Notes: generated by a model from the letters alone, not told the origin. Positions 7,297 through 14,316 are shown, counted from the first letter of the stretch. The stretch is 21,069 nucleotides of DNA from Bacillota bacterium (GCA_023416895.1 JAEZGQ010000033.1:1-21069), one strand, 5' to 3'. Numbers and translations: made by a program.

Positions 7297-7307
7297 ACCA
7301 ATGTCAA
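7277..7307 (-). promoter_or_regulatory. MerR-type promoter of the MATE exporter (19-bp spacer)
   Basis: On the minus strand a perfect TTGACA (7307-7302) and TAGGCT (7282-7277) are separated by 19 nt, the over-long spacing that MerR-family activators correct by twisting DNA. The dyad TGGTATGATACCA occupies the spacer. The predicted start near 7270 places the CAGGAGG ribosome site close to the 5' end of the transcript. Confidence 0.75.
7288..7300. promoter_or_regulatory. MerR-family operator dyad
   Basis: TGGTAT and ATACCA form a perfect palindrome around a central G. It lies inside the spacer of the exporter promoter and overlaps the -10 of the regulator promoter, the position expected for a MerR dimer. 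Confidence 0.7.
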
Positions 7308-7400
7308 GCGAATTTCTGAAAATTCCCTAAAAACGGGCGTTTTTCACAACACCTACCCTTTTTCGGCACGTTTTTGTTGTTTTTTTTACGGAGGTTTACC

Positions 7401-8207
7401 GTGCGGCATTATTATAAAATCAGTGAGATCGCACAGCTTTACAGCATCGGGCCTGATTCGTTGCGTTATTACGAGGAGGCGGGGCTTCTTTCCCCCAAGC
7501 GCGACGAGAACGGCTACCGCATGTACAGCATTGACGACATTTGGAAGCTCAACGTAATCCGCGACATGTTAAAGCTGGACTTTTCGACCACCCGCATCAA
7601 AGAATACCTTGCTGCGCGCACCGTGGAGGCCACGCTTTCGCTGCTTTTGGAGGAGCGTGCGGTAATCGACGAGCGCATTTCCGAGCTTGAGCGCATCAAG
7701 AGCAAGCTTACCGAGCGCGAGGCGAGCATTTTGAACGCGCTGCGCCGCCCCGTGGGTGAAATTTATGTGCGCAGGCTCCCCACGCGCGCCTGCGTGCGAC
7801 TTGAAGGCGAAACGCTCAACGACGCGGAGGTCGATTTTGCCATCAAAAAGCTTCACAAGCAGTATGAGGATGAGCTTTTCCTCATCCGCGGCGGCACGGT
7901 AGGTGCTATCATCGACGACGCGGCGCTCAAAAGCGGCGCATTCAACCGCTTCAGCCGCGTGTTCATCATCACCCCGCACGCGGAAAAGGCGAACTTCATC
8001 CTGCCCGCTGGGGATTACATCACCGCCGCGTACAGCGGCCCCTACAAAAATAGGATCACGCTTTTGCCGCTCATGGAGGAATATGCCGCCGAAAACGGCC
8101 TGAAGATCAACGGCAGCGCCATTGAGCTATACCTTATCGACATTCACGAAAGCGCCGACGAGGGCGAAAACCTCACGGAGTTGCAGCTTCCCGTTACGCG
8201 CAAATAG
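7401..8207 (+). CDS. MerR family regulator with GyrI-like effector domain (BmrR-like)
   Basis: A 268-residue transcription factor. Residues 4-70 form the MerR winged helix: YKISEIAQLYSIGPDSLRYY, then EEAGLLSPKRDENGYRMYS. A dimerising coiled coil (about 75-113, rich in E, L, R and K) follows, and a C-terminal domain (about 120-265) resembles the GyrI/BmrR drug-binding fold with PAGDYITAAYSGPY near 202-215. The start is taken as GTG 7401, because ACGGAGG sits six nucleotides upstream and the MerR domain begins there; an upstream in-frame ATG at 7374 lacks a ribosome site. No cysteine-based metal site is visible, so an organic ligand is expected. It is divergent from, and very probably activates, the MATE exporter gene. 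Confidence 0.92.
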   Translation: MRHYYKISEIAQLYSIGPDSLRYYEEAGLLSPKRDENGYRMYSIDDIWKLNVIRDMLKLDFSTTRIKEYLAARTVEATLSLLLEERAVIDERISELERIKSKLTEREASILNALRRPVGEIYVRRLPTRACVRLEGETLNDAEVDFAIKKLHKQYEDELFLIRGGTVGAIIDDAALKSGAFNRFSRVFIITPHAEKANFILPAGDYITAAYSGPYKNRITLLPLMEEYAAENGLKINGSAIELYLIDIHESADEGENLTELQLPVTRK

Positions 8208-8254
8208 CGTGAAAGTGCCCCGACCCCTGAAAAAGTGTTTTTTTACACATGCAA

Positions 8255-8282
8255 AAGGGCGAAGCCATTTGGCTTCGCCCTT
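8255..8282. terminator. Terminator between the regulator gene and the EamA gene
   Basis: A 12-bp perfect stem (AAGGGCGAAGCC at 8255-8266, complement at 8271-8282, loop ATTT). On the minus strand it is followed by TTTT, fitting the EamA transcript. On the plus strand the U-tract is poor but may still serve the regulator transcript. Confidence 0.8.
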
Positions 8283-8301
8283 CCTGTAATTCTTGGTTTG
8301 T

Positions 8302-9234
8302 TTAGCCTTGAACGCTTTCCTCCGCCGCTTCCTGCGGAATTTCAGGATGCGGGGATTCTTCAAGCGCCGCGGTTTCCGTTTTGGCGTTGAGGTGCTTCGC
8401 GTCAGAAGCCACCCATACGGTGATGGTGATTACGATGATGCCCGCGCCGATCAGCGCCCAAAAACCCGGTGCTTCGCCCGTAAAGAGGTATACCCACACG
8501 GGGTTGAGCAAAAGCTCCGCCGAGCCGATCAGCGAGCACGCGAGCGGCGAGCAGGAGTTCATGGCGGCGCTGTAAAGGATGTTTGGGATACCGAGCTGGA
8601 AAAAGCCCATCAACACCACGACCAGCGCAATGGTTGGGGTGACCTCAACCTTTTGTGCAAAGCCCAGCGGAATGCCGATGGCAGCTAGAAAAACGGTACC
8701 GATGAGCATGCCGGAAACGCGGGCGGTTTCATCCTTCGCTTCGCCGAGGAACATGTACACCGAGGCAAACACCACGCCGCTGAAAATGGCGATGATGTTG
8801 CCGAGCATGTTGCCCGGGGTAATGCTGTCGAGGAAAAACAGCACGATGCCGCCCATCACAAGCACCACCACAAGATAATCCTTGCGGCGGAAGCGCTTTT
8901 TTAAAAAGATGGTGGACAGAAGCATGATGAACACCGGCGAGGTGTACTGCAAAACGATGGCGTTCGCTGCGGTGGTGAGCTTGTTTGCCGCAAGAAAGCA
9001 GATGGACGCAAGCGCGGACGCCACGCCCACCAAAAGAGAGCGGCGGTCAAAGCGCACGCGCTTTTTGGAAAGAAGCAGAAACGCGCCGTAGGAGATTGCG
9101 CAGAAAATGCTGCGCCACCCGCCCAAAACCAGCGGGTTCCACGGAACGAGTTTGATAAAAATACCGCCCGTGCTCCACATGGCAGCACAGACAAGCATGA
9201 GAAGCGCGCCCTTTGCCTGCGGGTTTTTCTGCAT
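8302..9234 (-). CDS. EamA/DMT-family transporter
   Basis: A 310-residue membrane protein with about ten helices arranged as two EamA repeats (roughly 8-138 and 146-280), the drug/metabolite transporter architecture. Visible family features are the N-terminal AAMWSTGGIFIK motif, QYTSPVFIMLLSTIFLKKRF closing the first repeat, and SAELLLNPVWVYLFTGEAP in the second. The C-terminal 30 residues are hydrophilic and Glu/Ala-rich. The ATG at 9234 has AGGAAAAGG just upstream. It is monocistronic, with its own promoter and terminator. DMT members export amino acids, metabolites or drugs; nothing here fixes the substrate. Confidence 0.92.
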   Translation of the reverse strand: MQKNPQAKGALLMLVCAAMWSTGGIFIKLVPWNPLVLGGWRSIFCAISYGAFLLLSKKRVRFDRRSLLVGVASALASICFLAANKLTTAANAIVLQYTSPVFIMLLSTIFLKKRFRRKDYLVVVLVMGGIVLFFLDSITPGNMLGNIIAIFSGVVFASVYMFLGEAKDETARVSGMLIGTVFLAAIGIPLGFAQKVEVTPTIALVVVLMGFFQLGIPNILYSAAMNSCSPLACSLIGSAELLLNPVWVYLFTGEAPGFWALIGAGIIVITITVWVASDAKHLNAKTETAALEESPHPEIPQEAAEESVQG

Positions 9235-9295
9235 ATGTACCTTTTCCTAAATTGTAAAAGGGGTTTTTAAGGCGCATCGCGCCCGACAAGGTAAC

Positions 9296-9324
9296 ATGAT
9301 AAGGCTTTTTCTTGAAAAGCGCAA
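9296..9324 (-). promoter_or_regulatory. Promoter of the EamA transporter gene
   Basis: The minus strand has TTGCGC (9324-9319) and TATCAT (9301-9296) with a 17-nt spacer. The leader contains a short hairpin, GGCGC/GCGCC, at 9271-9283. The -35 is weak. Nothing else is seen in the 9235-9387 gap. Confidence 0.45.
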
Positions 9325-9387
9325 GAAGGAAAAGATGGCTCTTGCTATCCGCATGGTGCCGCAAAGCACTCTCTTTACAAACCCAAT

Positions 9388-9419
9388 ACGGGCCGCCGCG
9401 AATGATCGCGGCGGCCCGT
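9388..9419 (-). terminator. Likely terminator hairpin of the hydrogenase gene
   Basis: A 14-bp perfect GC-rich stem (ACGGGCCGCCGCGA at 9388-9401, complement at 9406-9419, loop ATGA) 20 nt behind the hydrogenase stop. The following sequence on the minus strand is only weakly T-rich, so termination may be incomplete or the stem may stabilise the 3' end. Confidence 0.65.
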
Positions 9420-9438
9420 TTGCGTGTCAAACCGGTGT

Positions 9439-11178
9439 TTAGTTTTTGAGCGTGCTCCTGTCGGTATAATGCGTATGGAGGAGCTCGTGCGCCTTGTGGC
9501 TGTTGGGCTTGCCGAGGAAGTCCGCATACAGCTTTTGAATAGAGGGGTTCAGGTGCGACTTGCGGATCACCTTCGCTTCGTCCTCACCGTAAATGGCGGA
9601 GGCGCGCTTGGCCTTCACATCCACAAAGTAACGCTCGCGTGCGTCCACAATGGGCTGACCACCGCCGGTGATGCAACCGCCCGGGCATCCCATCACCTCG
9701 ATGAAGTGGTAGCTGCGCTCGCCCGTGCGGATCGCGTCGAGAAGCTTAGCGGCGTTGCCCGTACCGTGCACGATGGCTACGCGAACCGTCATGTCGCCGA
9801 TCTTCACTTCGGCCTCCTTGATGCCCTCAAAGCCGCGCACGTCGCTATACTCAATGCGCTTAAGGTCCTCGCCCGCCACCACGTCGGCCACGGTGCGAAG
9901 CGCCGCTTCCATAACGCCGCCGGTGACACCGAAAATGACCGCCGCGCCGGTGGACTCGCCAAGGAGATCGTCAAAATCCTCATCGGGCAGGTTTTTAAAG
10001 TCGATAGAGGCCTGCTTGATCATGCGCGCAAGCTCGCGGGTGGTCAAGGAAGCATCCACATCGCGGTAGCCGTCGCGCCCCATGCCCTCACGCTTGATCT
10101 CAAACTTTTTCGCGGTGCAGGGCATAACGGATACGACGAACATCTTCTTCGGGTCAAGCCCTTCCTTTTGCGCATAGAACGTTTTGGTGATGGCGCCCTG
10201 CATTTGGTTGGGGCTCTTGCAGGTGGAAAGGTTGGGCAAAAAGTCGGGGTAAAAATGCTCGCAGAACTTCACCCAGCCGGGGCTGCAGGAGGTGATCATG
10301 GGCAGCACGCCACCGTTTTGCACGCGGCTAAGAAGTTCCGTGCCCTCCTCCATAATCGTAAGGTCGGCCGCGAAGTTTACGTCGAACACCTTGTTTGCAC
10401 CCAAACGGCGCATGGCGGCAACCATTTTTCCGGTGCAGCGGGTGCCAATGGGCATCCCGAACTCCTCGCCAATGGCTACGCGCACGGCGGGCGCGGGCTG
10501 GAACACCACAAAGGTTTCGGGGTCGGCAAGCGCCGCCCAAACTTCTTTGGTCGCATCCTTCTCGGTAAGAGCACCGGTGGGGCAAGCAGCGATGCACTGG
10601 CCGCAGTTGATGCACGCCACGTCGTTGAGGCTGCGCTCAAAGGACGAGCCGATCTGCGTTTTAAAGCCGCGGTTTTGCATGCCGATGGCATACACCTGCT
10701 GCATGTTGTCGCAAGCTGCTACACAGCGGCGGCAGAGGATGCACTTGTTGTTATCGCGTACGATGCAGGGCGAGGCATCGTCGATGGTGCGCACAATACG
10801 CGCGCCCTCAAACTCGATGTCGGTCACGCCGAGCTCGTCGGAAAGCTTTTGAAGCTCACAGTTTTGGTTGCGTTTGCAGGTAAGGCAGGAGCGGTCGTGG
10901 TCGGAAAGGATCAGCTCAAGCACCGCGCGCCTTGCGTTCAACACGGCGGCGGAGTTTGTAATGACCTCCATCCCTTCGGATACGGGCATCACGCAGGAGG
11001 CATACAGCCTATGGGTTTTGCCGTCCTCCACAAGGCACATACGGCAGGCGCCGATGTTGCTGATGTCTTTGAGATTGCAAAGGGTGGGGATTTTGATTCC
11101 TTCCAGAAGGGCCACCTCAAGCACCGTTGCCGTTTCCTTTGCCTGAACTGTCCTTCCGTCGATTTTGAGCGTTACCAT
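9439..11178 (-). CDS. hndD: [FeFe] hydrogenase catalytic subunit, HndD/HydA type
   Basis: A 579-residue iron-sulfur enzyme that makes or oxidises H2. Domains in order: a ferredoxin-like [2Fe-2S] domain (Cys34, 45, 48, 62); the His-Cys [4Fe-4S] site (His94, Cys98, 101, 107); a two-[4Fe-4S] ferredoxin domain (Cys146, 149, 152, 156 and 189, 192, 195, 199); the H-cluster domain with motifs ITSCSPGW (296-302), MPCTAKKFE (352-360) and EVMGCPGGCITGGGQP (494-509); and the C-terminal small-subunit-like domain. Length and plan match HndD of NADP-reducing and HydA of electron-bifurcating hydrogenases. Those enzymes also need NuoE- and NuoF-like partners, which are not in this window, so partners must be encoded elsewhere or the enzyme uses ferredoxin. 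ATG 11178 has AAAGGG upstream. One of the two adjacent cysteines of the usual TSCCP motif is serine here. Confidence 0.95.
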   Translation of the reverse strand: MVTLKIDGRTVQAKETATVLEVALLEGIKIPTLCNLKDISNIGACRMCLVEDGKTHRLYASCVMPVSEGMEVITNSAAVLNARRAVLELILSDHDRSCLTCKRNQNCELQKLSDELGVTDIEFEGARIVRTIDDASPCIVRDNNKCILCRRCVAACDNMQQVYAIGMQNRGFKTQIGSSFERSLNDVACINCGQCIAACPTGALTEKDATKEVWAALADPETFVVFQPAPAVRVAIGEEFGMPIGTRCTGKMVAAMRRLGANKVFDVNFAADLTIMEEGTELLSRVQNGGVLPMITSCSPGWVKFCEHFYPDFLPNLSTCKSPNQMQGAITKTFYAQKEGLDPKKMFVVSVMPCTAKKFEIKREGMGRDGYRDVDASLTTRELARMIKQASIDFKNLPDEDFDDLLGESTGAAVIFGVTGGVMEAALRTVADVVAGEDLKRIEYSDVRGFEGIKEAEVKIGDMTVRVAIVHGTGNAAKLLDAIRTGERSYHFIEVMGCPGGCITGGGQPIVDARERYFVDVKAKRASAIYGEDEAKVIRKSHLNPSIQKLYADFLGKPNSHKAHELLHTHYTDRSTLKN

Positions 11179-11204
11179 GTTACTGCCCTTTCTTTTTGTG
11201 TATT

Positions 11205-11268
11205 TCCGGCGCGGCCGGAGCGTACCCGGTTTTTATGAACTTCAAAACGCGGCTTCACCGTGTTTTGA
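11205..11268 (-). promoter_or_regulatory. Hydrogenase leader with two stem-loops
   Basis: The predicted 150-nt leader holds an 11-position stem (arms 11242-11252 and 11258-11268, 10 pairs plus one mismatch, 5-nt loop) and, just before the ribosome site, a 6-bp GC-rich hairpin TCCGGC/GCCGGA (11205-11219). Neither is followed by a minus-strand U-tract. They may influence message stability or translation. Confidence 0.35.
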
Positions 11269-11328
11269 CATACACAGCGCAGGAAATGCAGGAAACACAC
11301 ATGATTCCCGCATCAAATCCTGCACTCT

Positions 11329-11346
11329 TTGTTAATTATAAATCAA
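11329..11346. promoter_or_regulatory. Possible Rex (redox repressor) operator
   Basis: The 18 bases start with TTGTTAA and end with AAATCAA around a 4-nt centre. Against the clostridial Rex consensus TTGTTAA-N4-TTAACAA, 11 of 14 defined positions match. It covers the hydrogenase -10 element, where a NADH-sensing repressor would block transcription. The second half-site is imperfect, so this is tentative. Confidence 0.35.
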
Positions 11347-11363
11347 AGTTCAGCCATATGCAA
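11335..11363 (-). promoter_or_regulatory. Candidate promoter of the hydrogenase gene
   Basis: The minus strand has a perfect TATAAT (11340-11335), 17 nt behind a weak TTGCAT (11363-11358). The start would be near 11329. The 350-nt gap 11179-11530 thus holds this promoter, its leader hairpins and, at its other end, the promoter of the next plus-strand gene. Confidence 0.5.
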
Positions 11364-11444
11364 TGCGATATGCCATTGCTCTTTCATCATATATTCTTTT
11401 GCGCTATAAACCGCACAAATACCGATGAAACCGCAAGGATATGC

Positions 11445-11453
11445 TGCTATAAT
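11445..11453 (+). promoter_or_regulatory. Extended -10 promoter of the MmcQ/YjbR-WYL operon
   Basis: TGCTATAAT is an extended -10 with a perfect hexamer at 11448-11453. ATGAAA at 11425-11430 is a partial -35 at 17 nt. The leader would be about 70 nt. Confidence 0.5.
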
Positions 11454-11530
11454 ATGGTATCATGTCCACAAACGGCCATGGTATGTCGTTTTAAAGCTAC
11501 GGCGGAACAACGGCAAAACGGAGGCGCGTT

Positions 11531-11911
11531 ATGACAAACGAGCGAATTCGTGCGCTTTGCCTTTTGAAGCGCGGCGCTTACGAGGATTTTCCCTTTGGCC
11601 CTACCCCCGCGTGCTTTCGCGTGCGCGGCAGGATTTTTTGCGAGCTTTACGAAAACGCGAACAACCGCCGCGTAACCCTCCTTTGCGACGCGGCATATGC
11701 ACACGCGCTAAGGCTTAGCCACCCGGGTGTGATCGTTGCGGGCTACCATTGCCCCGCGCGGCTCAAGCCCTACAAAAACACCATCTATCTTGACCGGTTT
11801 GGCGATGACGCAGCGCTTGAAAGCATGATTTCACATGCGTACGAGCGCGCGGTACAAAAGCTTAAGCGCCATGAGCGGGAAGCGCTTTTGGCGGAGGATG
11901 TTCCTTTATGA
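11531..11911 (+). CDS. MmcQ/YjbR family protein
   Basis: A 126-residue protein of the MmcQ/YjbR family, a small cytoplasmic fold related to DNA-binding CyaY-like domains and lacking an assigned enzyme activity. Typical features are the early LLKRGAYEDFPFGP segment, FRVRGRIFCELYE, the LRLSHPGVIVAGYHCP stretch and the NTIYLDRF strand before a C-terminal helix. The ATG follows GGAGG at suitable distance. Its last four bases overlap the start of the WYL regulator gene (ATGA), so the two are translated together. The link to a regulator is common for this family but its meaning is not known to me. Confidence 0.85.
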   Translation: MTNERIRALCLLKRGAYEDFPFGPTPACFRVRGRIFCELYENANNRRVTLLCDAAYAHALRLSHPGVIVAGYHCPARLKPYKNTIYLDRFGDDAALESMISHAYERAVQKLKRHEREALLAEDVPL

Positions 11912-12810
11912 AGCTCGAACGCCAGCTTGGCATTTTGACGGTGCTTTTAAAAAACACGCAGGCGACCGCGCCGCAGCTTGCGGAGCGCTTTGAGGTGAGC
12001 CGCCGCACCATCAACCGAGACATCGAATCCCTTTGCATGGCGGGCATACCCATCGTTTCGCGTCAAGGCGGAGGAGGCGGTTTTTCCATTGCACAAGGCT
12101 ACCATCTTGATGGCAGCGTGCTCACGGCGGATGAGCTTTCCTCCATCCTCGCGGCGCTCAAGGGCATCGGCTCGGTTACGGAAAACACGAGTGTCGCGCG
12201 CGCTTTCGACAAGCTTTCCCCAAAGGACGGCGCGCTCGTGCCGGAAGAAAGCCTTCTTATCCACCTCGCCTCGCATTACAAGGACAGCCTTACAGAAAAG
12301 ATCGCGCGCCTTCGCCAAGCCATTCGCGCGCGTAAAATCGTTTCGTTTGATTATTACTCCGAGCGCGGCAAGGAAACGCGGCGCATCGAGCCGTACCGCG
12401 TGGCGTTTCAGTGGACGAGCTGGTATGTGTTCGGCTACTGTTTGGAGCGCGGGGACTTTCGCATGTTCAAGCTCGCACGGCTTTGGGAGCTTTGTTCTTG
12501 TGACGAAAGCTTTGCGCCCCGCTCCATTCCCAAGGAAGCGCTCGATTTTAACGCACGTTTTCCCGATCAAACACGTTTTTGTGCGCTGTTCCACCCCTCC
12601 GTGCGCCACCTGCTAATAGAAGCCTACGGGCCAAATTGCTACAAGGAAACCCCCGAGGGAATGCTATTGTTTGAAAATGGCTACACGCAAAAAGCCTACA
12701 CGTTTTCCTGGCTTTTGGGCTTTGGCGACAAGGTGCGTGTACTCTCCCCTCAAAGCCTTGCAGACGAGCTTTTACAGACTGCAAAAAACATCGCCGCGCT
12801 TTATGAGTGA
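11908..12810 (+). CDS. WYL-domain helix-turn-helix regulator (YafY-like)
   Basis: A 300-residue transcription factor. The N-terminal HTH_11-type winged helix (about 5-57) contains APQLAERFEVSRRTINRDIE and is followed by the GGGGGFSI turn. The WYL domain lies at about 140-200, with the signature read as SWYVFGYC (171-178; Val in place of Leu) and the RMFKLARL strand at 185-192. A C-terminal WCX-like extension follows. WYL domains sense ligands, including nucleic acids or nucleotides in some systems, and members regulate DNA-damage, metabolic or phage-defence genes. It overlaps the upstream gene by 4 nt. No defence genes surround it, so a metabolic or autoregulatory role is more likely. Confidence 0.9.
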   Translation: MKLERQLGILTVLLKNTQATAPQLAERFEVSRRTINRDIESLCMAGIPIVSRQGGGGGFSIAQGYHLDGSVLTADELSSILAALKGIGSVTENTSVARAFDKLSPKDGALVPEESLLIHLASHYKDSLTEKIARLRQAIRARKIVSFDYYSERGKETRRIEPYRVAFQWTSWYVFGYCLERGDFRMFKLARLWELCSCDESFAPRSIPKEALDFNARFPDQTRFCALFHPSVRHLLIEAYGPNCYKETPEGMLLFENGYTQKAYTFSWLLGFGDKVRVLSPQSLADELLQTAKNIAALYE

Positions 12811-12906
12811 ACCTATGAGTTTGTTGCCTACCATCAAAAAATCTCCCGTATGAGCAAGCGATTCCTGCAACCCCCAAAAAAATGACACAAAGCATTTTCT
12901 CATAAA

Positions 12907-12936
12907 GCGAACATGACAGTTTGTTGTCGTGTTCGC
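12907..12936. promoter_or_regulatory. Large dyad (probable operator) upstream of the flavin reductase gene
   Basis: Twelve-base arms, GCGAACATGACA at 12907-12918 and TGTCGTGTTCGC at 12925-12936, are complementary at 11 of 12 positions around a 6-nt centre. The dyad ends two bases before the extended -10 at 12938, covering the -35 region, which is typical of a repressor site such as those of TetR-like dimers. No T-run follows, so it is not a terminator. Confidence 0.55.
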
Positions 12937-12937
12937 A

Positions 12938-12946
12938 TGGTACAAT
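12938..12946 (+). promoter_or_regulatory. Extended -10 promoter of the flavin reductase gene
   Basis: TGGTACAAT gives a good -10 (12941-12946) with TGn extension. No clear -35 exists; its place is taken by the dyad. The start near 12953 leaves a short leader with GGGGGTAGGA as ribosome site. Confidence 0.5.
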
Positions 12947-12971
12947 GAAGAAAAACTAGGGGGTAGGAACG

Positions 12972-13616
12972 ATGAAGCACGAGATCGGCGCGCAAAAACC
13001 TGAACATTTCAAAGAGGAGTGGCCGGGGCAGTACGAGTTTTTCTCTCATTTTGAGTATACGGCGGGTGTGCCGCAGGCGCTTTGCCTCATCACCACCAAA
13101 AAGGAAAACGGCAAGGCGAACGCCTGCTTCCACGCGTGGCAATGCTTCGCGGGCGACTGCGCGGCCTACCATGCCGTCGTGGCGGGGCTTTCCCTAAACG
13201 GCCATACCTACCAAAACATGCTTCGTGAAAAGGAATTCTGCATCAATTTTTTAAGCGCCGCGCACTACGATGCGTGCATCAAAACCATTGAGGAAAACGG
13301 CGCAGAAAGCGACGAGCTTTTGTCTGCGGGGCTGACCGCCGAAGAAGCGAAAGCCGTGAGCGCGCCACGCGTAAAGGAAGCATTTTTAACGCTCGAGTGC
13401 GCGTTTGAAAGCGCGCAGGACATTTCCGGCAAGGGTATGATTGCGCTCGTCGTCGGGCGCGTGCTGCATGCATCTTCGGAGGATGGGTTTCATGCGCTGG
13501 ACAAAATCTGCTCGCCCGAAGGCTTCATGTTCAATGTTCACACGCCGAAAAACCCGGCTACGGGCGAAGGTTCGATCACCGCGGTCGCGGCGCTCAAGGC
13601 CGAAAAATACGTTTGA
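12972..13616 (+). CDS. Flavin reductase-like (FMN-binding split barrel) protein
   Basis: A 214-residue protein resembling the flavin reductase/FMN-binding split-barrel family, which binds FMN and reduces it with NAD(P)H or serves as a related oxidoreductase. Supporting segments are GVPQALCLITTKKENGKANA near the N-terminus, the NGHTYQNMLREKEFCINFL strand-helix, and a C-terminal GMIALVVGRVLHA strand. It is preceded by a dyad-controlled promoter and followed 10 nt later by the AlkZ-related gene, with which it probably forms an operon. The exact substrate is unknown. Several conserved cysteines (38, 52, 59 and 64 region) are present but form no recognisable cluster motif. Confidence 0.8.
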   Translation: MKHEIGAQKPEHFKEEWPGQYEFFSHFEYTAGVPQALCLITTKKENGKANACFHAWQCFAGDCAAYHAVVAGLSLNGHTYQNMLREKEFCINFLSAAHYDACIKTIEENGAESDELLSAGLTAEEAKAVSAPRVKEAFLTLECAFESAQDISGKGMIALVVGRVLHASSEDGFHALDKICSPEGFMFNVHTPKNPATGEGSITAVAALKAEKYV

Positions 13617-13626
13617 AAGAAAAGAG

Positions 13627-14316
13627 ATGTGCGCGATGGAGCTTCTTCTCACCTATGAGGACTTTTTAAGGTATGTCAACCAAACGGGGCTTCTCGCCTT
13701 TTATGGCAAAATGCCCGCCGGCATCCCCACGCTCCAAGCGCTTACCTTGGAAAAAAACTGGCACACCGGCGACGTAGAAACCGACCCATGGCAATGGAAG
13801 GACCGTGCCGCGCAGGAGCACACGCTGGCCTTTGGGTGCGTTTTGAACGGCTACAAGGGCTTTTTGTCCAAAGACCTGTATCCGTTGTTTTACGACGCCT
13901 TTTGCGAGAAAGAAACGCTTGAGGAGCGCTATTACGAGGGGCATGTGTCAAAAACAGAAATGGACGTGTTTCGTTTGTTTGAAAGCGGCGCGGTGCTGAG
14001 CACTGCCGATGTAAGAAGCGCGCTGCACGTTACAAAAAAGCAAGGTGCAGCTGCGCTGGATACGGCGCTCAAGTCGCTGCAGCGGCAGTTTTTACTTTCC
14101 GTTTGCGGCAACAAGCGAAAGCTGAGCTTCGATGGCCTCGCATACGGCTGGCCTGCCAACGCCTACTGCCTTACGGAGCTTTGGGCGGGCGACTGGCTGA
14201 GCGAGCCGCGCATATCGCGGCAGGAGGCGCGTGAAGTGATCCTCGCGCATTGCGCCGAAAAAGGCATTGGAGAAAGCACCGAGGCGCTGAAAAAGGCGCT
14301 GTTTAAGAAGGGGTAA
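13627..14316 (+). CDS. AlkZ-related winged-helix protein
   Basis: A protein of up to 229 residues recognised from memory as the clostridial group labelled AlkZ-related. Marker segments are NWHTGDVETDPWQWKDR in the first third, NGYKGFLSKDLYPLFYDAF in the middle, a helix-turn-helix-like stretch (VLSTADVRSALHVTKKQGA) and YGWPANAYCLTELWAGDWL towards the end. AlkZ itself is a DNA glycosylase that unhooks interstrand crosslinks, but whether these shorter relatives have glycosylase activity is unclear, and I cannot point to its catalytic motif here. ATG 13636, nine bases downstream and in frame, has better spacing to AAAGAG and is an equally good start. It is the last gene before a terminator. Confidence 0.75.
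   Translation: MCAMELLLTYEDFLRYVNQTGLLAFYGKMPAGIPTLQALTLEKNWHTGDVETDPWQWKDRAAQEHTLAFGCVLNGYKGFLSKDLYPLFYDAFCEKETLEERYYEGHVSKTEMDVFRLFESGAVLSTADVRSALHVTKKQGAAALDTALKSLQRQFLLSVCGNKRKLSFDGLAYGWPANAYCLTELWAGDWLSEPRISRQEAREVILAHCAEKGIGESTEALKKALFKKG

Noticed and set aside
9424..11238. 604-residue plus-strand open frame opposite the hydrogenase
   Set aside because: It is the longest shadow frame in the window, but the opposite strand encodes all the iron-sulfur and H-cluster motifs. The plus-strand product is Ala/His/Gly-rich, typical of antisense to GC-rich coding DNA.
12548..12895. 115-residue minus-strand frame with a hydrophobic start, opposite the end of the WYL gene
   Set aside because: Most of it is antisense to the WYL regulator, the ribosome site is poor and the start of the sequence falls in the spacer by chance.
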